Positions 25,510 through 33,154 of a stretch of 58,009 bases of DNA are shown here, piece by piece. The DNA comes from Pseudomonadota bacterium (GTDB lineage: Bacteria; Bdellovibrionota; FAC87; UBA2466), in contig RFNO01000056.1 in the NCBI GenBank assembly GCA_009927165.1, positions 1-58,009 of the forward strand. Reading direction: 5' to 3'. Both the position numbers and the translations under genes were made by a program. Below the pieces are notes generated by a model that worked only from the letters and a program-made list of their open reading frames with translations, ran no database searches and was not told the DNA's origin. Each line of letters begins with the position of its first letter. The stretch's first letter is position 1.

Positions 25510-26601
25510 TTAGCTGATCGTTACCCAACGGCCGCGCCAAGACGCCCTTTTTCTAACATAGGCCCAAGTGGATCTCACCAGAAGGGCTGAGAAACCCACA
25601 AGTCCCCAGGGATGAAACATGACCGTAAGCAGACCACTCGAAAAACTGAGGCAAACCACCCCCCGAAAAACCAGAAGCAATGCAAGCCCCTTGAAGCTCG
25701 CCATGGGCCAAGCATGAGTCAGAAAATACAAACACAGTACCCCTCCCCCTCCTGCTAGAGTTCCGCCACACAGCGGGTAGAGATTTTTGGTAAATCCCTC
25801 TTTGAGTGCTTTGGCGCTCGAGTACATTCGAACCGCTAGATCCCGAGTGGCTAATACAGGAGCAATCCGATACCCCTGTCTCACCAAGTTTCTGGCCAGC
25901 TCCATATCTTCCAGAAGAGAATGTTTAACGCTTTCATGGCCACCACAAGCAAAATAAGCGGCTCTTCGAATCGCAAACCATTGTCCATTTGCTACCACCA
26001 AGCTTGGTGTATTGAGTTGGGAGACCCACCGCAAAGGGACCAAACCCAGAATCGGTAAATGCATCACAAACGGAATGATGGCCTTTTCGTAGGCGTTTTT
26101 CATGACTTGAAACGGGAGGGCCGTGAGCGCATCCCAACACTGATTCTCCATCCAAGAGAGGGTGTTTTTAACAGCGCGAGCACTGAGTCTTACGTCCGCA
26201 TCACAGAAAACCAAAACATCACCCGTAGCTTGAGCGGCTAGTTGGTGACAGGCCCAAGATTTTCCCACCCAACTCTCAGGAATTCTTTCTCCGCGAAGTA
26301 CTTTCACTAGCGGGTGACTGGCTGAATGCGCGCACAACAATGAATAAGTTTCATCGGTGGATTCGTCATCTAAGACGATTATTTCTAAAGACTCCACATT
26401 CAAGCCTTGAATAGCATCAAAAAACGCTGGAATATTTTCGGCTTCGTTTCGAAACGGAATCAGTAAGCTTGCTTTGGGAGAAGCTGCCAGGGGAGGAGCT
26501 TTTTCCAACCGAAAAGCACTCAGATAATTGTAACTAGCCATCAGTACTTGGCCGCCCAATACCCCAAAAGAAAGTGAGTTAAGCAGATCCGAAAATGCCA
26601 T
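25510..26601 (-). CDS. Family 2 glycosyltransferase, probable carotenoid glycosyltransferase
   Basis: A GT-A fold at residues 43-240 has SLLIPFRNEAENIPAF, IIVLDDESTDET and the metal-binding VFCDADVRL (D-x-D). LLEDMELARNLVRQGYR corresponds to the ED motif of processive-like GT2 enzymes. Hydrophobic helices flank the domain at the N-terminus and in the last 110 residues, so it is membrane bound. Its position beside CruF and an acyltransferase makes it the counterpart of CruC/CruG enzymes that put a sugar on the carotenoid hydroxyl; the substrate is inferred from context. The start ATG abuts the acyltransferase stop. Confidence 0.8.
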   Translation of the reverse strand: MAFSDLLNSLSFGVLGGQVLMASYNYLSAFRLEKAPPLAASPKASLLIPFRNEAENIPAFFDAIQGLNVESLEIIVLDDESTDETYSLLCAHSASHPLVKVLRGERIPESWVGKSWACHQLAAQATGDVLVFCDADVRLSARAVKNTLSWMENQCWDALTALPFQVMKNAYEKAIIPFVMHLPILGLVPLRWVSQLNTPSLVVANGQWFAIRRAAYFACGGHESVKHSLLEDMELARNLVRQGYRIAPVLATRDLAVRMYSSAKALKEGFTKNLYPLCGGTLAGGGGVLCLYFLTHAWPMASFKGLALLLVFRGVVCLSFSSGLLTVMFHPWGLVGFSALLVRSTWAYVRKRASWRGRWVTIS

Positions 26602-27305
26602 CAGTGCCAGCTTTCAAAGGGCGCGGGTAATCCCTCTCCATTCTGCTCAAGAAGACCATGCACTTCCTGCAACAGGTTTTTGACTTCACTCTCTAGTTTT
26701 GAAACTGAGGGAGTTTCGTCCTGGCAAAGCAGAGGAGCGCCCAGTGTGAGAATAGCCGTGGGCAGTTTTCCCGTCATTGGCTCGATATGGATTCCAACGG
26801 GGACAACGGTAATAGGAGCCAATGAAGCAAGCACAGCTTCTAATCCTCGTTGAAAATTAAGTTCAGAGCGGAAACTGGGCGTAATTTTTCCTTGAGGAAA
26901 GAAATTAACTACCAAATTCTGGGGAGGTAGCTCAAACCGTAACCGCTGGAGTGTCGCTAAGAGCGTTTTTACCGACGCTGCACTCCCTGGCTGAAGAGGA
27001 AGCACTCCCAATTTTCTCAAGACCGAGTTCTTGCGATAAGTTTCTTCTAAAGCCACAGTGAAAAGCTTGGCTTGTGGACGAACACGCCTTTGAATTTCAA
27101 ACAAGAAAAATCCGTCCCACCAGCTGACGTGATTTGCAACCAAGAGAAGTGGACCATTTACTGGATGAAGGGCACTTAGGCCACGACAGTAAATATGCTG
27201 AAAATGTCTTTTGAAGTTCCATCCCAAATAACGATCAAACCATTTTCGCGTCCACACACTGTACTGGGGAACAACAATTGTTTGGGAAGGCAGTTTGATG
27301 CTCAT
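26601..27305 (-). CDS. PlsC-like acyltransferase, probable carotenoid-glycoside acyltransferase
   Basis: The open frame extends upstream, but the ATG at 27305 overlaps the CruF stop as ATGA and begins a normal N-terminus (MSIKLPSQTIVVPQ). The PlsC signature is clear: NHVSWWDG (H-x4-D, acyl-transfer catalysis) and FFPQGKITPS, corresponding to the F-P-E-G block with Gln replacing Glu. It has about 235 residues. Members of this family acylate lysophosphatidate or, in CruD, the sugar of glycosylated carotenoids. The neighbouring CruF and glycosyltransferase genes favour the latter. The Glu-to-Gln change in the substrate motif fits a non-phospholipid acceptor but does not prove it. Confidence 0.75.
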   Translation of the reverse strand: MSIKLPSQTIVVPQYSVWTRKWFDRYLGWNFKRHFQHIYCRGLSALHPVNGPLLLVANHVSWWDGFFLFEIQRRVRPQAKLFTVALEETYRKNSVLRKLGVLPLQPGSAASVKTLLATLQRLRFELPPQNLVVNFFPQGKITPSFRSELNFQRGLEAVLASLAPITVVPVGIHIEPMTGKLPTAILTLGAPLLCQDETPSVSKLESEVKNLLQEVHGLLEQNGEGLPAPFESWH

Positions 27306-28123
27306 GAGAAACGCGTTGCGATGGTGGGGATCCTTGTCCGGGATTTTTTCCAGAAATAGATTCCCGCTACCATTCCATAACACAGGCCTGAAACCGCAAT
27401 GGCTTCCCAGAGTCCGGCGGCAGCGACAATCCCCAACGGCAAAAGAAGATTGGCTCCGTAGAAAAGAAGCACTCGATTGACCGGCACCTCTGAGATCCAA
27501 CGAGATACTTTAAGCCATTCAAAAGACAGCATGATCAAAAGTCCTGTGGCGTACCACCCCACCAAGTTGAGAATGGGAGTGCCGTAATAGGGCCCGGCCT
27601 CATTCCAAATCCAAAAGGGGGCTAAATGGCTCATCGCTGGATCCAAAGTAAGATCCCAGCTGACTAAAATCCACGCTGCCAACAAACAGCGCAGCAGGGG
27701 TTTTTCGGAAACTAGAGAATGGGCAATCACAAAAGAGGCCATTCCCATAAAAAACCAGCTGAAGGGAATGAGTAAAGGAACTCGATTGATTATTTTAAAC
27801 CCCAGAAGCTCCGTGTACTCATAACTCCCAAAGGGAAGTCCCCAAGTTGTTCCGGAAAGTTCACTCGCAAGACTCAAGATGACTGCCGCTATCAAAGCAG
27901 GCACCCATTTTCGACGAACAGAAGCTTCAAGAAGACTGGCTAATGCAATAAACGCCAAGATGATTTGTAGCCTCGCAAATACCCAATAAGCATTTTCAAA
28001 AATGGGTTGAGACCACGGGTATTGAACCAAGAGTTCTGTGTGACGACTAAACGTAGCGTAGCCAAAAATAGAAAGCCCATTCACTAACAGTAAGGCACCC
28101 AGAGCTGCTCGAAACATGCGCAT
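27302..28123 (-). CDS. cruF: CruF-type carotenoid 1',2'-hydratase (DUF422 family)
   Basis: A membrane protein of 273 residues with about eight helices. It carries the family-typical ELSGTTWGLPFGSYEYTELLGFKIINRVPLLIPFSWFFMG region (about 128-168), which contains the Y-x-Y and P-x-x-x-P-F-x-W elements of the DUF422/CruF family, and SWDLTLDPAMSHLAPFWIWNEAGPYYGTPILNLVGWY. CruF adds water across the end of the carotenoid psi-end, making the tertiary hydroxyl that is then glycosylated. A GAGGT ribosome site precedes the ATG. First gene of a three-gene operon with ATGA and abutting junctions. No phytoene synthase or desaturase lies in the window, so core carotenoid genes must be elsewhere. Confidence 0.85.
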   Translation of the reverse strand: MRMFRAALGALLLVNGLSIFGYATFSRHTELLVQYPWSQPIFENAYWVFARLQIILAFIALASLLEASVRRKWVPALIAAVILSLASELSGTTWGLPFGSYEYTELLGFKIINRVPLLIPFSWFFMGMASFVIAHSLVSEKPLLRCLLAAWILVSWDLTLDPAMSHLAPFWIWNEAGPYYGTPILNLVGWYATGLLIMLSFEWLKVSRWISEVPVNRVLLFYGANLLLPLGIVAAAGLWEAIAVSGLCYGMVAGIYFWKKSRTRIPTIATRFS

Positions 28124-28189
28124 TTACAACCTCAATGAGAGAGTAAGGGTATAGCGCCTGAAATAGACTTGGTCAATGAAGGGAACTCA

Positions 28190-28798
28190 TTAATCGCCGA
28201 GTTCGACACTCTCCAGACTGTAATTAAAACTAATACTTACACGTGGTTTCTGAGAATGATTGGGGGGGACTTCGTGCCGAAGCCAACTTTCAAAGAGAAT
28301 AAACTTCCCCGCTTGAGCAGGAATTTCCTCATAGAGTCGATTTCTTTGAGGCGAATTCATAAAAAAACTCATACGCGGATCTTCGAGTTTAAGCGCTACA
28401 CTCCCTGGAGGAGCGCTCACATAAAAAGCGCCACTCAGGACCGATTGAGGATGAAAGTGCAACGTATGATAGGTGCCCTTGGGCATGATATTGGCCCAGC
28501 AATCGGTCATCTGCAGTTTTAGGCCTTTTAAGTTCCAACCCAGTTTTTTGGCAAACGCATGAGCTTCTTTCGTGATACGTTTTTCAAAATCCATAAAGCT
28601 GGGATATCGGTAATGAAGATTATTGAGTGAAGCGTAAGAAGTGTAGCCTCCTCGGTAATTATCTTGAGACCACCTTCGCCCCAGTTTATCTTCTTTTGAA
28701 ATCAGCTGAATATCGCTTAACAGATTCCTCAGAAGAGCTTGCGACTGGGGTAAAGCCCCTTGAGCAACAGTTGTAGGAAAGAGTTCTTTGAAAGCCAT
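28190..28798 (-). CDS. Putative 2OG-Fe(II) oxygenase, TIGR02466 type
   Basis: At 202 residues it has the pattern of the TIGR02466 family: an N-terminal LFPT opening, a mid-region DCWANIMPKGTYHTLHFHPQSVLSGAFYVSAPPGSVALKLEDPR, and the C-terminal FESWLRHEVPPN with an arginine in KPRVSISFNY. The likely iron ligands are the His residues of THLHFH-like HFHP and the His of WLRHEVPP, with the Arg anchoring 2-oxoglutarate. Physiological substrates of the family are not known to me; some members are linked with phage or surface modification. It is monocistronic, ending 66 bp upstream of cruF and divergent from the YkgJ pair. Confidence 0.82.
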   Translation of the reverse strand: MAFKELFPTTVAQGALPQSQALLRNLLSDIQLISKEDKLGRRWSQDNYRGGYTSYASLNNLHYRYPSFMDFEKRITKEAHAFAKKLGWNLKGLKLQMTDCWANIMPKGTYHTLHFHPQSVLSGAFYVSAPPGSVALKLEDPRMSFFMNSPQRNRLYEEIPAQAGKFILFESWLRHEVPPNHSQKPRVSISFNYSLESVELGD

Positions 28799-28859
28799 TG
28801 GCTAAGCTTTCTCCTAAAGAAAACCAAACGAGTCAAGCAGGTTTACTAGAACTCCTCAT

Positions 28860-28887
28860 TTGCTTTTCTTGAACTCTCCTCTATGCT
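28860..28887 (+). promoter_or_regulatory. Candidate promoter very close to the first YkgJ start
   Basis: TTGCTT (28860-28865) and TATGCT (28882-28887) are spaced 16 bp. Transcription would begin about 3 nt before the GTG at 28897, giving a nearly leaderless mRNA. The match is weak. Confidence 0.25.
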
Positions 28888-28896
28888 CGAAAAGTT

Positions 28897-29271
28897 GTGA
28901 GAATTCCCGTAAACAAATGGATTCGATTTGCACCCAGATTTTGCAAGACTTGTTTTGCAACATGCTGTCACGACATGCCCCTTGAAGTAAGTCTTTCAGA
29001 TCTCATTCGACTCGGCTTTGTCCAACAAGAGGAAGCCATTGAAGACCTGTCTAAAATAGCAACTCGACTGCGAAAACAAAAACTCATCCAAAAGTTTTAT
29101 CCACGCAAAATGGTCTTTGTCTTGGCTCAAAAGAAAAACAAAGACTGTATTTTTCTCGATGATCAACGACGCTGTACGGTTTACTTGAAACGTCCGGAGA
29201 TTTGTCGTCAATTTCCCAAAATCGGTCCCAAACCCGGCTTTTGCCCTTATCTTCCCTATGAAAACAGTTGA
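28897..29271 (+). CDS. YkgJ-family cysteine-cluster protein (copy 1)
   Basis: It starts with GTG; no later start keeps the first cysteine cluster. Of 124 residues, the cluster cysteines are CKTCFATCC (16-24), CIF and CTVY in the middle, and CRQFP and CPY near the end. This is the arrangement of the YkgJ/Fli-B-like zinc- or iron-binding family. The KNKDCIFLDDQRRCTVYLKRPEICRQFP block is almost diagnostic. The biochemical role of the family is unresolved; a metal cluster is likely. It overlaps the second copy by 14 bp and shares its whole layout, so the two arose by tandem duplication. Confidence 0.82.
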   Translation: MRIPVNKWIRFAPRFCKTCFATCCHDMPLEVSLSDLIRLGFVQQEEAIEDLSKIATRLRKQKLIQKFYPRKMVFVLAQKKNKDCIFLDDQRRCTVYLKRPEICRQFPKIGPKPGFCPYLPYENS

Positions 29272-29650
29272 AATTCACAAACCGTCCACGTGGGTCAAGT
29301 ACAAACCCGAACTCTGCAAAGGATGCTTTGCGGGCTGCTGCACTTTGCCCGTTCTTGTTACTGCCGAAGAACTTTTTCATTTGGGGTTTTTAAAGTTTGA
29401 TGAAGTAACCGGGCCACTGAAGCGGCATGCAGAGCGACTCAAGAAAAAGAAAATTATTCAGTCCTACAACTCGCGCACCCACCTTTTTACACTCTACCAG
29501 CACCCCAACCAAGACTGCGTGTTTTTGACAAAAGATCGATTGTGCTCGGTTTATGAAAATCGCCCATCAATTTGCCGAACATTTCCTAAGAATAGTAAGC
29601 GCCCGGGCTTCTGTCCTCACCAAACGCTTGGGAAAGGCACTGAGAAATAA
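29258..29650 (+). CDS. YkgJ-family cysteine-cluster protein (copy 2)
   Basis: At 130 residues it has the same layout as copy 1: CKGCFAGCC near residue 20, NQDCVFLTKDRLCSVYENRPSICRTFP and a final FCPH. Sequence identity to copy 1 is clear but moderate, so the duplication is not recent. The ATG lies inside the end of copy 1 (14-bp overlap), suggesting translational coupling and possibly a heteromeric pair. Its 3' end overlaps the convergent radical SAM gene by 65 bp, including the codons of the last conserved cysteines, so both proteins are constrained by the same DNA. Confidence 0.82.
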   Translation: MKTVEIHKPSTWVKYKPELCKGCFAGCCTLPVLVTAEELFHLGFLKFDEVTGPLKRHAERLKKKKIIQSYNSRTHLFTLYQHPNQDCVFLTKDRLCSVYENRPSICRTFPKNSKRPGFCPHQTLGKGTEK

Positions 29651-31517
29651 GTTTTCGGTTCACTTTTGCTTTGGGCACTGGAAAATCAAACCAACTTCGC
29701 ACGTCTTCCTCCAGACCCAATCCGAGCATGTAGTTGTAGACAGCTTTTTTAAGTCCCGGATGCAACGCCTCATGGTCACAGCCGGTAGGATCCAAAAATT
29801 CCAAATCATTTTTAGCAAAAGTAGAGGGAATTTCTTTGATCGTAATTCCATAGCGTGCCGGATTTTTTCCTATCGGGCTATGAACTGTTACCGAAAACCG
29901 ATGCCAAAACGCCGATTGAATACAACCCGCTTCAAATAATTGTCTGACTCGCTCTAAGGAATCAATCGTCTCCTGGAGCGTTTGCGTGGGAAATCCGAAC
30001 ATCAAGTAAGCGTGAACAAGTATCCCAACTTCCGTAAAAGCGGCTGATACTTGCGCAACTTGCTCAACGGTTACTCCTTTTTCCATCAGCTTGAGCAACC
30101 GATCCGAAGCCACTTCAAGTCCCCCACTCACGGCGATACATCCCGAGCGGGCCAGAAGTTGGGTAACTTCCGGAGTGAACGACTTTTCGAAACGAATATT
30201 CCCCCACCAAGTGATTTTCACTCCTCGCCTCAAAAGTTCCTCAGCCAAAGCTACCAATACTTTGGGCGGAGCTGCTTCATCCACGAAATGAAATCCCGTT
30301 TCCCCGGTCTCTTTCACTAGCTGCTCAATGCGATCTACTAATAAAGAAGCTCCCTGGGGCTCGTAGCGACCAATATAATCTAGAGACACATCACAAAATG
30401 TGCACTTCTTCCAATAACAACCGTGAGCTAGCGTCAGTTTATTCCATCGACCATCCGACCAAAGCCGATGCATGGGATTAAGCGCTTCATTCAAAGAAAG
30501 ATAGTTATCTAGCGCAAGCCCGTCATAAGTAGGCACTCCCGAATCCTTCAGCGGAATATCGTGAAGAGAATCACTTTTTAGAACCACTTGATTGTTTTCT
30601 CTTAAGAAAGTTCTCAAGTATCGTGGGGTTTGGCTGGGATTTTTTAAGTTTTCAAGAAGAGTGAAAAACGGCCGTTCGCCATCATCCAAAGTAATGTAAT
30701 CCACTTCATCAAATACTCTGGGATCTTTGAGTTCTCTGAGTTCCGTATTTACATAGCCGCCGCCAAGAATAATAGGAACTTGAGGAAGCTCTTTCTTGGC
30801 AAGTCTAGCCATTCGAAAAGCAGCATACACGTTGCCCGGGAAAGGAAGACTCATTCCAATCACACTGGGATTTTCCCGCTGGAGCGTTTCTCCCCAGATT
30901 TCATCTAGGATCTGGTCTACTAGAGTGGGTGCGGCATTGAGAGAATTCAAAATGGGATCGAAGCTGGGAGCACTCGCTGCTAATTTTTCGGCATAACGAG
31001 AGAGCTCAAATCTGGGATCCACTCCTTCGCGAATCACATCGGAAAGATCATCCAAATAAAGACTGGCAAAATACTTAGCTCGATCGTGATTGCCCAAAGC
31101 CCCAAAAGCCCAATCTAAATTGGGATCTCCCTGTTTTGCCCAGTCTTGAACGACTCGAAATCTTGGCCCTTCAGGCAAAAAACCTTTTCGAGAAATTTGA
31201 TAAGCTAGGGTTGAGTCTTTCCCTTGGAGAAACCGGACCACTCCCTCCACTGTTTCTACGTAACGCTTTTCTTGTTTTAAAAAATTTCTTACTGAAGGTG
31301 AAAGAACCTCAGTTCCCGTTTCATTTTTGTCTGTTAAAAGTTCCCGAATTCGGATCAGGCCCTCTTGGCTAAAAAGTTTTAAAAAAAGATCGAGTCCAAT
31401 ATCTCGCTGCTGAACACTGAACCCGTGTTTCTTAAGAAAACCCGAAAGATACGCAGTCGCCGGATAAGGCGTATTGATTTGGGTCATGGGGGGAGTAATG
31501 AGCAACACTCTCAGCAT
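29586..31517 (-). CDS. B12-binding-domain radical SAM protein
   Basis: Residues 1-270 resemble a cobalamin-binding domain (LLITPPMTQINTPYPATAYLSGFLKKHGF at the start; VIGMSLPFPGN...VPIILGGGYVN at 219-257). They include an unusual long insertion at about 45-200. The radical SAM core follows with cysteines 367, 372 and 375 in GCYWKKCTFCDV, a C-x4-C-x2-C spacing in place of the common C-x3-C-x2-C. FHFVDEAAPP and SGGLEVASDRLLKLMEKG match the SAM-binding elements. At 643 residues it is a class B-like methylase or a related enzyme of unknown substrate. It stands alone, and its C-terminal 21 codons overlap the YkgJ copy 2 gene on the other strand. Confidence 0.87.
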   Translation of the reverse strand: MLRVLLITPPMTQINTPYPATAYLSGFLKKHGFSVQQRDIGLDLFLKLFSQEGLIRIRELLTDKNETGTEVLSPSVRNFLKQEKRYVETVEGVVRFLQGKDSTLAYQISRKGFLPEGPRFRVVQDWAKQGDPNLDWAFGALGNHDRAKYFASLYLDDLSDVIREGVDPRFELSRYAEKLAASAPSFDPILNSLNAAPTLVDQILDEIWGETLQRENPSVIGMSLPFPGNVYAAFRMARLAKKELPQVPIILGGGYVNTELRELKDPRVFDEVDYITLDDGERPFFTLLENLKNPSQTPRYLRTFLRENNQVVLKSDSLHDIPLKDSGVPTYDGLALDNYLSLNEALNPMHRLWSDGRWNKLTLAHGCYWKKCTFCDVSLDYIGRYEPQGASLLVDRIEQLVKETGETGFHFVDEAAPPKVLVALAEELLRRGVKITWWGNIRFEKSFTPEVTQLLARSGCIAVSGGLEVASDRLLKLMEKGVTVEQVAQVSAAFTEVGILVHAYLMFGFPTQTLQETIDSLERVRQLFEAGCIQSAFWHRFSVTVHSPIGKNPARYGITIKEIPSTFAKNDLEFLDPTGCDHEALHPGLKKAVYNYMLGLGLEEDVRSWFDFPVPKAKVNRKLISQCLSQAFGEDRSPGAYYS

Positions 31518-31661
31518 GGCGGCGGAAAACTAGCAGCTAACCTTAAAAGAGTCCATTTTTTACTGTTTTGTCTCATTATTTTAAATGCTTAACTCGTTTA
31601 CAGGGCATGGGGGCTGCCCGTTAAGGCTGAGTGAGAGAGCTTGTGAGCTAGAAAATCCCTC

Positions 31662-31689
31662 TTGCGAAAAAAGGTTTAACTGGTAGTGT
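31662..31689 (+). promoter_or_regulatory. Candidate promoter of the RRM protein gene
   Basis: TTGCGA (31662-31667) and TAGTGT (31684-31689) with a 16-bp spacer would give a leader of about 75 nt. The leader contains CCGTCCGGAC and a GGGGTGCTC stretch but no hairpin I trust. The rest of the 255-bp spacer 31518-31772 shows nothing recognisable. Confidence 0.3.
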
Positions 31690-31772
31690 CATGACCGTCC
31701 GGACAGTAGACCTTTGAGCGGGGTGCTCATGTTAGTCTCTTCTCGGCACCCTAGCTACCTTAAGGAGGTCTT

Positions 31773-32126
31773 GTGGGTAAAAAATTATATGTAGGGAATG
31801 TTCCCTTCAGTGCAACTGAAGGAACCCTCATCGAGTGGTTCAGTCCATTCGGAACGGTTGAAACTGCAACTCTCATCACTGATCGTGCTACTGGCAGATC
31901 TAAAGGATTTGGCTTTGTCGAATTCGCAAATGATGACGATGCAAGCCGAGCCATCTCTGAAATGAATGGTAAGGAAATGGATGGACGTGCTTTGACAGTA
32001 AACGAAGCACGACCCATGGAACCTCGCCGACGTGAGTTCGGTGGTGGTGAACGTCGCGGTGGCGGCGGACGTCGTCCAGGGGGCGGCGGTTTTGGTGGCG
32101 GACGCGGTGGACGCGGCGGCTACTAA
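31773..32126 (+). CDS. RRM-type RNA-binding protein with glycine/arginine-rich tail
   Basis: It starts with GTG after a perfect AAGGAGGT. At 117 residues, one RNA-recognition motif fills residues 4-80 with RNP2 LYVGNV (5-10) and RNP1 KGFGFVEF (44-51). The tail from about residue 86 is Arg/Gly-rich (GGGERRGGGGRRPGG and further), like the cyanobacterial Rbp and eukaryotic glycine-rich RNA-binding proteins. It binds single-stranded RNA; cold or stress roles are known for relatives. It has its own promoter candidate and a strong terminator, so it is a single-gene unit. Confidence 0.93.
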   Translation: MGKKLYVGNVPFSATEGTLIEWFSPFGTVETATLITDRATGRSKGFGFVEFANDDDASRAISEMNGKEMDGRALTVNEARPMEPRRREFGGGERRGGGGRRPGGGGFGGGRGGRGGY

Positions 32127-32147
32127 GATCTCTTAAGCTTAGTAAAG

Positions 32148-32179
32148 AAAGACGAGGGCCAAAAGCTCTCGTCTTTTTT
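32148..32179. terminator. Bidirectional rho-independent terminator
   Basis: The stem AAAGACGAGGGC / GCTCTCGTCTTT has one G-T pair and a short loop, and is followed by a T run. It ends both the RRM gene and the convergent substrate-binding-protein gene, whose stop codon lies in the T run. Confidence 0.9.
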
Positions 32180-33110
32180 ATTTGTAGTAGGTTTCCGGTG
32201 GAAAAGTTTTGGAAACCACTTTTATTTCCAAAAGCTGGTCGGCCAGTTGTTTCCACCGTTCTTTGCTCTGAAACCCTAACCCTCGTTTTTTAGTCTCAGC
32301 TGTCTGAATAAGAGGTGCTTGAGCGACTGCTCCCAATTTAAACGTTTCAGGATCCATGGTCGGATTGAGTTTCGCCATTCTTGCATTAGCCTCACTCGGA
32401 TCGCTCAAATAACTTCTCCACCCTTCTTGGGTTGCAGCCACAAAGTTTTTAATTAGATCGGGATTCTTTTCGGCGAAATCATTCCGAACCACCACTACGG
32501 TGAAATAGGGATTGTAGCCTGAGTCAGCAATGAGAAAAGTTTTTGGGCGAGCTCCTTCTTTACGGGCGAGAATAGGCTCTGCTGCAATAAAACCCTGTTG
32601 GGTTAAATTCTTATCACTCAAAAACTGAGAAATACCTCCTAAAAAGGGAACTATTTTTACTTTTTTAAATCCATATTTTTTTTCGCAAAATTGGATATAA
32701 GGCAAGCCCCTCTCCGCGGCTACGGTTCCAGAATTCTCAAATACATCCTTTAGTTCTTTAAATCCCCTTTCTTCATGAGTAAGCAGCGCCATCGGAGAAG
32801 TTTGAAATACAGCAAAAATCGAAATAACTTCGGCACCTCGAGACCGACCTAAAATAACTTCATCGGCATTGGAGATTCCCATTTCTACTTTTTGTCCCTC
32901 CACCATTTGAATGACAGGCGTCCCTACTCCTCCGGGTAAAATCTCTACTTCCAATCCTTTTTTTTGATAAAAGCCCTTGTGAACTGCTTCATAAAATCCA
33001 CCAAACTCAGGCTCGGGCTTCCAATTAAGGGCTAATCGCAGTTTTACCGGAGCAGCCCAGGAAGCAGATTGAAGTCCCCAAACCAAAAAACAAATCATCA
33101 TTTTTTTCAT
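32178..33110 (-). CDS. ABC transporter substrate-binding protein, NMT1/THI5-like
   Basis: The ORF runs on upstream, but the ATG at 33110 gives a signal peptide (MKKMMICFLVWGLQSASWA) and fits. The mature part (VKLRLALNWKPEPEFGGFYEAVHKGFYQKKGLEVEILPGG) is typical of NMT1/THI5-like binding proteins for thiamine-precursor pyrimidines, and more broadly of the nitrate/sulfonate/taurine family. The W-x-P-x-x-x-F-x-G-F pattern favours a pyrimidine, riboflavin-like or aromatic ligand, but this is not certain. It lies 44 bp after the permease gene in an ATPase-permease-binding protein operon and ends in a shared terminator. Confidence 0.82.
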   Translation of the reverse strand: MKKMMICFLVWGLQSASWAAPVKLRLALNWKPEPEFGGFYEAVHKGFYQKKGLEVEILPGGVGTPVIQMVEGQKVEMGISNADEVILGRSRGAEVISIFAVFQTSPMALLTHEERGFKELKDVFENSGTVAAERGLPYIQFCEKKYGFKKVKIVPFLGGISQFLSDKNLTQQGFIAAEPILARKEGARPKTFLIADSGYNPYFTVVVVRNDFAEKNPDLIKNFVAATQEGWRSYLSDPSEANARMAKLNPTMDPETFKLGAVAQAPLIQTAETKKRGLGFQSKERWKQLADQLLEIKVVSKTFPPETYYK

Positions 33111-33154
33111 GCGGTTATTTTCAAGGGAGTATGGAGTAGGGTCAACTGACTTTT

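Noticed and set aside
31518-31772. tRNA or small RNA gene in the spacer before the RRM gene
   Set aside because: I found no cloverleaf or convincing hairpin-plus-T-tract; only a weak promoter can be suggested.
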